A DNA stretch of 64,000 bases from positions 1 through 64,000 of the forward strand of contig JADFQA010000015.1 of assembly GCA_022562055.1 (NCBI GenBank), in the 5' to 3' direction. The notes under the pieces are model-generated. The model did not search any database. It worked only from the letters and a program-made list of their open reading frames with translations, and was not told the origin of the DNA. This document shows positions 15,512-22,844 of the stretch, one piece after another; position 1 is the stretch's first letter, and every line of letters begins with the position of its first letter. Made by a program: the position numbers and the translations under genes. This stretch comes from Acidobacteriota bacterium (GTDB lineage: Bacteria; Actinomycetota; Acidimicrobiia; Spongiisociales; UBA5794).

Positions 15512-15549
15512 TCCCTGGTCTTGTCTCTGGACTTCAGCCTGCTTGACGG
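15512..15549. repeat. Right copy of the 38-bp direct repeat
   Basis: Same orientation as 14368-14405, with GGTCTTGTCTCTGGACTTC exact and four mismatches over 38 bp. It starts 32 bp after the vapC stop. The repeated unit is not obviously an IS end. Confidence 0.75.
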
Positions 15550-15580
15550 AGCGTTACGCATCGTGTCTCTTGAGACGGCG

Positions 15581-15611
15581 AAAGGGCCGTGTCCGAAAAC
15601 ACGGCCCCTTT
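15581..15611. terminator. Bidirectional rho-independent terminator
   Basis: AAAGGGCCGTGT, 6-nt loop, ACACGGCCCCTTT form a 12-bp stem with one bulged C. A-run and T-run flanks on each strand allow it to serve both vapBC (plus) and the lipoprotein gene ending at 15645 (minus). Confidence 0.75.
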
Positions 15612-15644
15612 CCACGTTCCGAGAGTTGTCTGCGGCGTGAGCGT

Positions 15645-16697
15645 CTAGGGCAGGTCGGCGGGAACCTCGATCGGGAACAGCGCCGTGACACCCTCGGCCT
15701 CCCCGGCCTCGAACGCGACTTCGATGACATCCAACGGCACACGGAACGCCCAAATCAGTTCGATACCTTCTCCGCTCTTGAGTAGTTCGCTGGCACTGTT
15801 TATCGGTCCGATGGGCAGCCCGTCGATGACCAACCGGAACGCTGCCGTGGTCAGGACCGTCCCGCCGCAGGTCCCTCCCCCGGCAATGGCCTGCACGCGA
15901 ACGCGGAGGAACCGTTCGCCAGCGACAGTCCGCATGGAGCCAGCGCCAACTATGAGCTTCCCGTTTTGGTCGACGCCGCCGTCGATGTCCCATTCCGCGT
16001 CGAGGACGTTGACGGTACCGCGCGAATCAGAGCAGCCACCCTCGTAGTCGACCTCGCCGGTACCATCGATCTGGACGCTGATCGGGTACGGATCTTCGGG
16101 TACTGGCCCATCGAGCGCAAGAACCATTGGCTCGTTGACCTCGTTGTTGTATGTCAGCACGGCCCCGGCGAGATCGATGTCGCCACCAGGGAAGGCCAGC
16201 GCGGCGGTCTTCGCGTCACCAAAGAGGAGAATCGTGCTCGAGAAATCGACTCCGTTTGCCACGATCGTCGTGCCGTCCGCAAGACGCAACGCAAACGAGG
16301 AGACCTGAAATTCCTGGCCTCTTTCGGGGAAACCCGGTTCGAAGTCCGCAACGTACCTGAGGTAGAGAAACCGCTCCTCGCCCATCTTGGGGTCATCTTC
16401 AAGATAGGTCCCGGGTTTGGCGTTGGAGAACTCCGCAGCCGTGACCTCGAAGAGAATGTGTCCGTACGTCTGCGAACGAGGCAGGTCGAGTCCGGCGTCG
16501 ACCGCCGGTGGCAAGGTAGTTGTGGTCGTCGTGCTAGTCGACGTTGTCGTGGAGGTTGTCGGCGCGGTCGAAGCCGTAGGTGCTGGTGTCGCGGTGGTTG
16601 TCGTCGTGTCCGTTGTTCCGCTGCATGCCGCGACAACCAGTACGAGCACCGTGAGCATGGCCCCGATGTGCAACCGTGACTTTGATTTCTGCGACAT
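15645..16697 (-). CDS. Thr-linker lipoprotein, unknown function, 350 aa
   Basis: ATG 16697 is preceded by GGGAGGG, a strong ribosome site; the longer frame is rejected. The signal peptide (RLHIGAMLTVLVLVVAACSG) ends in a lipobox, followed by a Thr/Ala/Pro linker of about 45 residues (TTTTTATPAPTASTAPTTST). The mature part is beta-rich with two similar halves: FEVTAAEFSNAKPGTYL...ERFLYLRYV and VNVLDAEWDI...GERFLRVRVQAI. This suggests a duplicated Ig-like or DUF4352-like domain. Surface anchored; ligand unknown. Confidence 0.8.
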   Translation of the reverse strand: MSQKSKSRLHIGAMLTVLVLVVAACSGTTDTTTTTATPAPTASTAPTTSTTTSTSTTTTTTLPPAVDAGLDLPRSQTYGHILFEVTAAEFSNAKPGTYLEDDPKMGEERFLYLRYVADFEPGFPERGQEFQVSSFALRLADGTTIVANGVDFSSTILLFGDAKTAALAFPGGDIDLAGAVLTYNNEVNEPMVLALDGPVPEDPYPISVQIDGTGEVDYEGGCSDSRGTVNVLDAEWDIDGGVDQNGKLIVGAGSMRTVAGERFLRVRVQAIAGGGTCGGTVLTTAAFRLVIDGLPIGPINSASELLKSGEGIELIWAFRVPLDVIEVAFEAGEAEGVTALFPIEVPADLP

Positions 16698-16920
16698 GAA
16701 CCCTCCCGATTGTGCAGACGCCGCCTGCCCACCGACACCTGCAACGCCCAAGGACACCCAGTCGGGGCTGCGCGATCCGGAAGCCGAACGCGGTCGTTAA
16801 AAAATACCACGACGCGCCCGTGCGCGTCCACCGTCGCTCGCCCACCTTCGTCGCGTTCGTGCGCGAGAAGTCGTCGGTACCGGATCCGTCACATGCGATG
16901 ACGGTGATAGGGTCAGCATC

Positions 16921-17928
16921 ATGTCAACACCTCTGAGGCTTGCGATCGTCGGTGTGGGGAGGATGGGGGAGTTCCATGCCCGCATTCTCAATGAGCTCGA
17001 CCAGATTGATCTAGTCGCGATTGTCGACGGTCGGGCCGAGGTTGTCGAAAGGCTGGGGCGGGAACTTAACGTGGCGGCCCACGCCGCCATTGATGCGGTT
17101 CTCGATACGGACGATATCGAGGCTTTGCTCATCGCGACACCGACACCATCACACCCGAACATCGTGCGACAAGCGCTCGATGCGGGCAAACATGTTCTGT
17201 GCGAGAAGCCACTGGCGCTCGATCCCGTCGAAAGCACTGAGCTCGGAGATCTCGCTGCAACGTTGGGGTTGACTCTCCAAATTGGGTTCTGGCGGAGGTT
17301 CTCCCCGCCATGGGTGGCGGCAAGGCGGGCGTTGTCCGCCGGAGCGATCGGCGACCCGGTGATGATCCGGCTCAGCCAATGGGACGCCAATCCGCCGCCA
17401 CCGGAATTCTGCGATCCCGCAGTCAGCGGCGGCTTAGCGATCGACTGCGGTGTTCACGAATTCGACCTTGCAGAATGGTTCACGAATTCGCAAGTCACGT
17501 CGGTGTTCGGGCGAAACCTCCGGCTCGTCGACGAGGCGGTTGGCAGCTCCGGAGACGTCGACAATCTCGTCGCGATGCTCGATCTATCAAATGGTGTTGC
17601 CGCTACCGTCGATCTCAGCCGGAACAGCCGCTACGGCGACGATGTGCGCACTGAAATTCTCGGCTCTGAGGGTGCCTTGTTGATCGATTTGCTTCCCCAT
17701 GGTCAGACCCGGATCGCCACCGCATCCGGCACAAGCGTGCTTGCAGGTTCGGTCACGAACGACGCCACCGCTGCGGGTGTCGCCAACCAGGCCAAGGCGT
17801 TTGCTGCCCGGATAGCGGGCGAAGCCCTCGAAGTGCCGGGGGCTGCGGAGAGCGGCAGGGCTGTCGCGATCGGCAAGGCCGTGCAGCGTTCGGCTAGGAC
17901 GGGTCTTCCCGAGGGAGTGTCAGCCTGA
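16921..17928 (+). CDS. Gfo/Idh/MocA-family oxidoreductase (inositol/sugar dehydrogenase type), 335 aa
   Basis: An NAD(P)-dependent sugar or inositol dehydrogenase. RLAIVGVGRMGEFHARIL is the Rossmann GxGxxG motif, GKHVLCEKPLALD the EKP signature, and GGLAIDCGVHEFDLAEWF the catalytic D..H region. Similarity in layout suggests inositol 2-dehydrogenase relatives, but substrate cannot be fixed. It converges on the deacetylase gene with a 9-bp overlap at the stops. Starts ATG 16921 (MSTPLRLAIVG). Confidence 0.85.
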   Translation: MSTPLRLAIVGVGRMGEFHARILNELDQIDLVAIVDGRAEVVERLGRELNVAAHAAIDAVLDTDDIEALLIATPTPSHPNIVRQALDAGKHVLCEKPLALDPVESTELGDLAATLGLTLQIGFWRRFSPPWVAARRALSAGAIGDPVMIRLSQWDANPPPPEFCDPAVSGGLAIDCGVHEFDLAEWFTNSQVTSVFGRNLRLVDEAVGSSGDVDNLVAMLDLSNGVAATVDLSRNSRYGDDVRTEILGSEGALLIDLLPHGQTRIATASGTSVLAGSVTNDATAAGVANQAKAFAARIAGEALEVPGAAESGRAVAIGKAVQRSARTGLPEGVSA

Positions 17929-18792
17929 CGGGGTGGTGCCCCTGAGCCGGTCGCGAAAACCACGCATGCCGACAATGTCGATGCCCTGGTTGGCAAGCCA
18001 CTCCTGGAATGTCGCGTCGCGGAAGACCCTGTACTCGCCGATGCGCCAGGCAGCGTCTTTGGGGTGGACGGCCTCGATGTCTCCCGGCGCCGAACAGTGC
18101 AGCGACAAGTACGTGACGCCAGGCCCGACATCGGCAAGGCACTTCTTGAGCACCAATTCGTGGTCTGATCTGCCCCGGTGGATCAGCGGCATGAGAAAGG
18201 TATCGCCGACCGCGACACCATGCTTGGTCGCCCGTCTGCGGGCGGCTTCGAGTACCGCAATATCGACCTCTCCCAGCTTGACGGCCGCGAGCATGCTTGC
18301 AATGTCGCTGGCGAACAGCATCGGGAGGTTGAAATCGATAGCCAGGTCGACGGTGTGTTCGACAAATTCGGGTGCGAGCGCTGCGCCCATGTGATGGTCG
18401 AGATGCGTCACGTCGATCCCGTTGCTCATCGCCAAGTCCACCTGTCGGCGCATCTCTGCGGCAACCGCCACGGGGTCGGCCGAGTCTCGTAGCTCTCGCA
18501 CGGTCGGCCACATAAATCCAGTCGGGTCGAACAACCCGGTCGCCCGGTCTGTCGTTGACACCGGTCGCCACCGTGCCGCTGCCGACTCCGAAGTCAATGT
18601 CAGGTGTACTCCAAGGTCAAGGTCCTCGGCAGATGCGATCGATGCGACGTCGGCGAACCACATTGCAGGCACCATGACAGAGCCCGATGTAACCGCCCCA
18701 GAGGCGGCGAGTTGCACCATTGCTTTGTTGGCACCACTGGCGCACCCGAGGTCATCGACGTGAGGGATCAAGACCCTCCGTCGTTCGATCAC
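17920..18792 (-). CDS. YdjC/ChbG-family carbohydrate deacetylase, 290 aa
   Basis: The YdjC fold is recognisable from IPHVDDLGCASGANKAM (DD metal/catalytic motif), LDLGVHLTLTSE (first His) and VTHLDHHMGAALAPEF (HLDxH). The C-terminal TYLSLHCSAPGD is a further family motif. Members hydrolyse N-acetyl groups from oligosaccharides such as diacetylchitobiose. The start is GTG 18792, overlapping the stop of the SDR remnant (TTGTGATC), so they were one operon. A deacetylase between Gfo/Idh and SDR genes points to catabolism of a modified sugar. Confidence 0.8.
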   Translation of the reverse strand: MIERRRVLIPHVDDLGCASGANKAMVQLAASGAVTSGSVMVPAMWFADVASIASAEDLDLGVHLTLTSESAAARWRPVSTTDRATGLFDPTGFMWPTVRELRDSADPVAVAAEMRRQVDLAMSNGIDVTHLDHHMGAALAPEFVEHTVDLAIDFNLPMLFASDIASMLAAVKLGEVDIAVLEAARRRATKHGVAVGDTFLMPLIHRGRSDHELVLKKCLADVGPGVTYLSLHCSAPGDIEAVHPKDAAWRIGEYRVFRDATFQEWLANQGIDIVGMRGFRDRLRGTTPSG

Positions 18793-19039
18793 AACGGCTC
18801 AGACATTGGACGCATCCCAATCAAGAACGTCCTTGCCTTTGCGGGCTGGGTGAGGGCAAACATTACGGCGTCCGCAAGCGCACGGTCACCGTCGCCGCGA
18901 CTTCTTCGATACGATCGGTGCGTCTTGTCGCCAACACCACGGTCGCCCCAGCTTCGGCCATGGTATATGCAGTGGCTCTTCCTATGCCGCTGCTTGCCCC
19001 CGTTACCACCGCTACGTTGTCGGTCAGCGTCCTGTTCAT
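18789..19039 (-). pseudogene. Internally deleted short-chain dehydrogenase
   Basis: From ATG 19039 the frame reads MNRTLTDNVAVVTGASSGIG then RATAYTMAEAGATVVLATRR, a normal SDR N-terminus with TGxxxGIG. After about 50 residues it shifts into RLRTP and stops at 18863. In another frame the adjoining DNA encodes AVMFALTQPAKARTFLIGMR followed by PMSEPL and a stop at 18789, which is the usual SDR C-terminus. The catalytic YxxxK region, roughly 170 residues, is gone. The stop still overlaps the ChbG-type start, so the deletion was internal to an operon gene. Confidence 0.8.
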
Positions 19040-19084
19040 GGTGCGTCTCCGGTTTAGGTTGACCCGGCTCGAAATTTGGGATGG

Positions 19085-19924
19085 TCAGGGGACCTCATCT
19101 TGGCGCAGAGCAGGGGCGGGACCTGCGCCGATCACGGTTTGATCGAAATCGACAACCGCACCAGTCATCATGCCAGAGTCGTCCGAGGCAAGGAACGCAA
19201 CCGCCGATGCTACTTCGTCGACTTTGAGCAATCTGCCAAATGGCGTTTTCGCCTCCGCGTCGGTCAGCCATCCGTCGTCAGCGCCGTGAAACCGCTTCTG
19301 TGTGGCGTCTTCGCCTGGTGTGTCCATCCAGCCGATCATGAGTGTGTTGATGCGGATGCGGTCCCTCGACATTGCGTATCCGACGCTTTTGGTGAACGGG
19401 ATAAGCGCGCCCTTCGAGATCGAGTACGGCGTGAGTGTCGGCGGTCCCCCATAGCCAGTGACCGAGCCGATGTTGACAATGGTGCCTGGAGTCCCCTCCC
19501 GCCGCATGATCTTGATGGCGCCTTGGGTCAGGAAAAACGGCGCCCGGACATTGACGTTCATGATCGTGTCCCACAGCTCACGGTCGGTATCGATGATCGT
19601 TCCGCGCAGCGGGGTACCGGCAGAATTGACAAGAACATCGATTCGTCCAAATGCTTCATCGGTTTGTTCGATGAGCCGAAGGACGTCGTCGTGGTTGCCA
19701 AGGTCAGCGCGCACAAACACGGCGCGAGTCCCGAGCGCCTCGAGTTCCGCTACCACGGACGGTCCCCGGGTCTGGTCCCGTCCGGTGACGACGATGCCGC
19801 TGGCCCCTTCCGACGCAAATCTGCGGGCTATCGCGGCTCCGAGTCCTTGGGTGCTCCCGGTGACCAGCGCGACCTTGGTTGCGAACCTCTGTTGCAGTGC
19901 GGGAACGGGTTGGCTAGTTGTCAT
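19085..19924 (-). CDS. Short-chain dehydrogenase/reductase, 279 aa
   Basis: A classical SDR: VALVTGSTQGLGAAIARRF is the cofactor site, LVNSAGTPLRG the NAG motif, IVNIGSVTGYGG supplies the catalytic Ser, and YSISKGALIPFTKS the YxxxK dyad. Length and architecture are intact. It is 13 bp downstream of the Gfo/Idh gene at 19938-21113 and upstream of the SDR remnant and deacetylase. It likely oxidises a sugar or polyol intermediate in the same pathway; substrate unknown. Confidence 0.85.
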   Translation of the reverse strand: MTTSQPVPALQQRFATKVALVTGSTQGLGAAIARRFASEGASGIVVTGRDQTRGPSVVAELEALGTRAVFVRADLGNHDDVLRLIEQTDEAFGRIDVLVNSAGTPLRGTIIDTDRELWDTIMNVNVRAPFFLTQGAIKIMRREGTPGTIVNIGSVTGYGGPPTLTPYSISKGALIPFTKSVGYAMSRDRIRINTLMIGWMDTPGEDATQKRFHGADDGWLTDAEAKTPFGRLLKVDEVASAVAFLASDDSGMMTGAVVDFDQTVIGAGPAPALRQDEVP

Positions 19925-19937
19925 GGGACGCCCTTAT

Positions 19938-21113
19938 CTATTCGATCGTGAGGTTGATCACGGATTCCCACCCGTCGGACTCCCAAGATCGGACCATCGC
20001 GTCGAGCACGCTGGCCACGGCGACTGCGTGTTGCAGACCGGGGGAGTGCTGTTCACCAGCAGCAACCGACTTGAGAAACTCAAGGGCCTCGATCACCTTC
20101 ATAGCCTCAAAACCGATCGAGTTGCCTCCTCCTGGGACGAAGTTTGACTGGTGGGGAAGTCCGTCGCCTGCCAACACCTGAATGAATCCATCGGTCGGCT
20201 GTTCGTCTGGGAGGTAGAGCTTGAGTTGGTTCAGCGTCTCGTGATCCCACGATGCTGCCCCCTTCGAACCGTTCAGTTCGAACGCCATTGAGCTTTGCGG
20301 ACCAAAGATGGACCGGTCAGCTTCGAGCGTTCCTCGCACACCGTTCTCGAACTCGATCAGCGCCCCGACGTAGTCTTCGTTGGTGACGGCTCCTGTAGGG
20401 TCGTCTGGCGATCCCCGGTCGTAGTGGGTGCTGTTTCCGGGCACCGGCAGTGGGCGCTCCGTTACAAAAGTATTCTTCATAGACACGACCCGCTTGATGG
20501 GGCCCGCTAGATGCAGCGCTAGGTCGACCGCATGAGACATGATGTCCATGAGAGCGCCGTATCCGGCTTCTTCTTGCAGGAACCGCCAGGACAGCACGCC
20601 GAGTCGGTCTCTGCCGTACATGGAAAAAAACCGGCCCCGGTAGTGGGTCAAATCGCCGAGCCTGCCTTCTTCGATGAGCTGCTTGGTGTATTGCACCATC
20701 GGAGCCCATCGATAGTTGTAGCCGCAGCCCGCGATGACACCCGCCTTGCGCGCGGCTAGTTCGATGGCCGCGGTCTCGGCAGGGCTTGACCCAACGGGCT
20801 TCTCACAGAACAGATGTTTTCCGGCGGCTGCGGCTGCCTCTGCAATTTCGCGGTGAAAGGATGTCGGCGCTGTGATGTCGATCACGTCGATGTCAGGTCG
20901 GGCGACGAGCTCTCGCCAGTCGGCCGTCCCTGATTCGAAGCCGAAGTTGTCGAGTGCCAACTTCACACGGTCTGGAGCATTGTCGGCCACTGCGACGAGT
21001 CTCGGCATGATCCCGGCTTCGGGGAAGTAGGTCGGGATCGAACGATACGAGCGTGAATGAGATTGACCCATCCATCCAAAACCAACGAGTCCGATACGGA
21101 TCTCTTCGGTCAT
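19938..21113 (-). CDS. Gfo/Idh/MocA-family oxidoreductase, 391 aa
   Basis: Start ATG 21113 (MTEEIRIGLVGFGWMGQSHS) has GGAG upstream; an in-frame extension is rejected. GFGWMGQSH is the nucleotide-binding motif, GKHLFCEKPVGSS the EKP motif, and GALMDIMSHAVDLALHL the catalytic D/H region. The C-terminus includes SIGFEAMKVIEALEFL, usual for this family's large members. It is the first gene of a minus-strand cluster (oxidoreductase, SDR, SDR remnant, deacetylase) diverging from the xylF-like gene. The 14-bp palindrome at 21224 lies 110 bp upstream, so both directions may share control. Confidence 0.85.
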   Translation of the reverse strand: MTEEIRIGLVGFGWMGQSHSRSYRSIPTYFPEAGIMPRLVAVADNAPDRVKLALDNFGFESGTADWRELVARPDIDVIDITAPTSFHREIAEAAAAAGKHLFCEKPVGSSPAETAAIELAARKAGVIAGCGYNYRWAPMVQYTKQLIEEGRLGDLTHYRGRFFSMYGRDRLGVLSWRFLQEEAGYGALMDIMSHAVDLALHLAGPIKRVVSMKNTFVTERPLPVPGNSTHYDRGSPDDPTGAVTNEDYVGALIEFENGVRGTLEADRSIFGPQSSMAFELNGSKGAASWDHETLNQLKLYLPDEQPTDGFIQVLAGDGLPHQSNFVPGGGNSIGFEAMKVIEALEFLKSVAAGEQHSPGLQHAVAVASVLDAMVRSWESDGWESVINLTIE

Positions 21114-21223
21114 ATGGTGACACTCCTTCGATCGTCGAACCCTGCAATGGCCGACTACGACCTGCTTGACCACTCACCGACCCGCTTCCTCGCGGTGGGC
21201 GAACTCACCCTAGCAACAATTTA

Positions 21224-21237
21224 TTGGAACGTTCCAA
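21224..21237. promoter_or_regulatory. LacI-type operator O1
   Basis: TTGGAACGTTCCAA is a perfect palindrome with the central CG typical of LacI/GalR-family sites. It sits in the 524-bp gap between divergent sugar genes, closer to the Gfo/Idh gene. An identical site is at 21515. Confidence 0.8.
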
Positions 21238-21514
21238 CAAAAATCGAAGTTCGTTCCCGCCTAGCAAGAACTGGGCGCCGCCTTCTCGGGCGTTCAGCGA
21301 GTTCCCCAGAACTCGACTACTTGCAGGTTGTGCGTCTTTCGCTCAAGTAGTTACCGCCGTCGTAGACGTCGTGGCATCACTCCGGCCTTCGTCTTATGTG
21401 GTCCGGCTGGCGTTTCGGTCACGGCTCGGTCGGTCTGGTCCGCAGTTCGTTCTAGATTCGATCTTGATCGTGCTTGACGGCTGGCTCTCTACGCGGTTAC
21501 GCTCCGATTCTATT

Positions 21515-21528
21515 GGAACGTTCCAACC
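21515..21528. promoter_or_regulatory. LacI-type operator O2
   Basis: Identical TTGGAACGTTCCAA palindrome (also ATTGGAACGTTCCAACxxG context shared with O1), 291 bp from O1 and 110 bp upstream of the xylF-like ATG. Two operators at this spacing could support DNA looping. No LacI-family gene is encoded in this window. Confidence 0.8.
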
Positions 21529-21637
21529 GGTCATTTTGGCCGGTGCTTCCAGTAGTTATTTCAACGAGGGTCGAGTGATCGACCCTTCGACGGAGAGGCG
21601 CGGAAAATGGCGTCTCGAGGATGAGAAGGTTCATTGC

Positions 21638-22681
21638 ATGAAACGGACAAGACTATTCGCAGTCGCCGTTGTACTTTTGCTTGTGGCTGCCGCGTGCAGC
21701 AGTGACAGCGGAGATACAACAACCAGCGGTGCCAGCGGAGATACAACGACGACGGCTGGCGCTGACGGTGGCGACGGAACGACGACAACAACCGAGACCG
21801 TTACACTCAGTCAGGGTTCAGACCTGACGTTCTACATGGTTACGCACGCCGACGACGGCACGTTCTGGTCAGTCGTTAAGCGCGGCGCAGAGGATGCTGC
21901 CAAGGCTGTTGGTGTGAAGCTCGTGTGGAGCCCATCTTTCAACGATCCTGAGAAGCAGGTCCAGGACATCGAAGCCGCAATCGCGGCCGGTGCTGACGGA
22001 CTTGGTGTTTCGTTGGCAGCCCCTGAAGCGGTTGGTCCAGCAGCGAAGGCGGCCGCTGATGCGGGAATTCCGCTCTACACGATCAACTCTGGTGTAAACC
22101 AGTACAAAGATCTTGGCGCTACGACGCACGTCGGTCAGACCGAGGTTGTGGCCGGTAACGGCGCAGGTGAGTTCTTTAACGACCTCGGCGCAACCACGGT
22201 GTTGTGTGCTCGTCAAGAGCAGGGCAATGTCGGGCTCGAGGAGCGCTGCCAAGGTCTCGGCGAGACGTTCAGCGGCACCGTGATCTCAGAGTTCGTCGGT
22301 GGCGATGATGACCCAACAGGCCAAGAGGCCTCGATTTCTGCGTTGCTCCTTGCAAACCCTGAAATCGATGGTGTTCTGGGCACGGGTCCGAACATCGCCG
22401 TGCGTGCGGTGAGCGCATGCACAACGGCTGGTCGTGACTGCTTCATCGGTGGATTCGACATCTCGAACGACATCATTGCAGCCATGGAAGCCGGCGACGT
22501 TGACTTCACGGTCGATCAGCAGCAGTACCTCCAGGGGTACCTGCCGATCATCCTGATGTTCCTTGAGGTCACAAACCTCAACACCGCTGGTGGCGGTCTG
22601 CCGATCCTCACGGGTCCAGGATTCGTTACCAAAGACAACGTTGGCGAAGTGAAGGCTCTCGTTAACGCTGGCACCCGGTAA
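21638..22681 (+). CDS. xylF: Sugar ABC transporter substrate-binding lipoprotein (xylose type), 347 aa
   Basis: ATG 21638 follows GAGAAGG. A signal peptide with lipobox (LFAVAVVLLLVAAACSSDSG) and a Thr/Gly linker lead to a periplasmic-binding-protein-like fold of the ribose/xylose group (DLTFYMVTHADDGTFWSVVK; QVQDIEAAIAAGADGLGVSL; VDQQQYLQGYLPIILMF). The earlier in-frame sequence covers operator O2 and is non-coding. It is the first gene of a transporter operon with xylH-like and xylG-like genes. Xylose specificity is inferred from the isomerase and kinase downstream; other sugars are possible. Confidence 0.85.
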   Translation: MKRTRLFAVAVVLLLVAAACSSDSGDTTTSGASGDTTTTAGADGGDGTTTTTETVTLSQGSDLTFYMVTHADDGTFWSVVKRGAEDAAKAVGVKLVWSPSFNDPEKQVQDIEAAIAAGADGLGVSLAAPEAVGPAAKAAADAGIPLYTINSGVNQYKDLGATTHVGQTEVVAGNGAGEFFNDLGATTVLCARQEQGNVGLEERCQGLGETFSGTVISEFVGGDDDPTGQEASISALLLANPEIDGVLGTGPNIAVRAVSACTTAGRDCFIGGFDISNDIIAAMEAGDVDFTVDQQQYLQGYLPIILMFLEVTNLNTAGGGLPILTGPGFVTKDNVGEVKALVNAGTR

Positions 22682-22706
22682 CTATTAGCGACTGATAGCA
22701 TATGCA

Positions 22707-22749
22707 TGCTGGGGTCGGGACACTCTAGTCTCGGCCCCAGCACGCTTTT
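22707..22749 (+). terminator. Stem-loop plus T-run between xylF-like and xylH-like genes
   Basis: A 15-nt arm (22707-22721) and its complement (22728-22742) with two mismatches enclose a 6-nt loop, followed by CGCTTTT. Such a partial terminator after the binding-protein gene is common and gives excess binding protein over the permease and ATPase. Confidence 0.75.
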
Positions 22750-22844
22750 ACAGACCTACATATTTCACGGACCGACAAGGCAACCAACCACCGAGATATC
22801 AAGAACGCGGACCGGGGAACGGTCCATGACCGAAGGAAGGCCAC

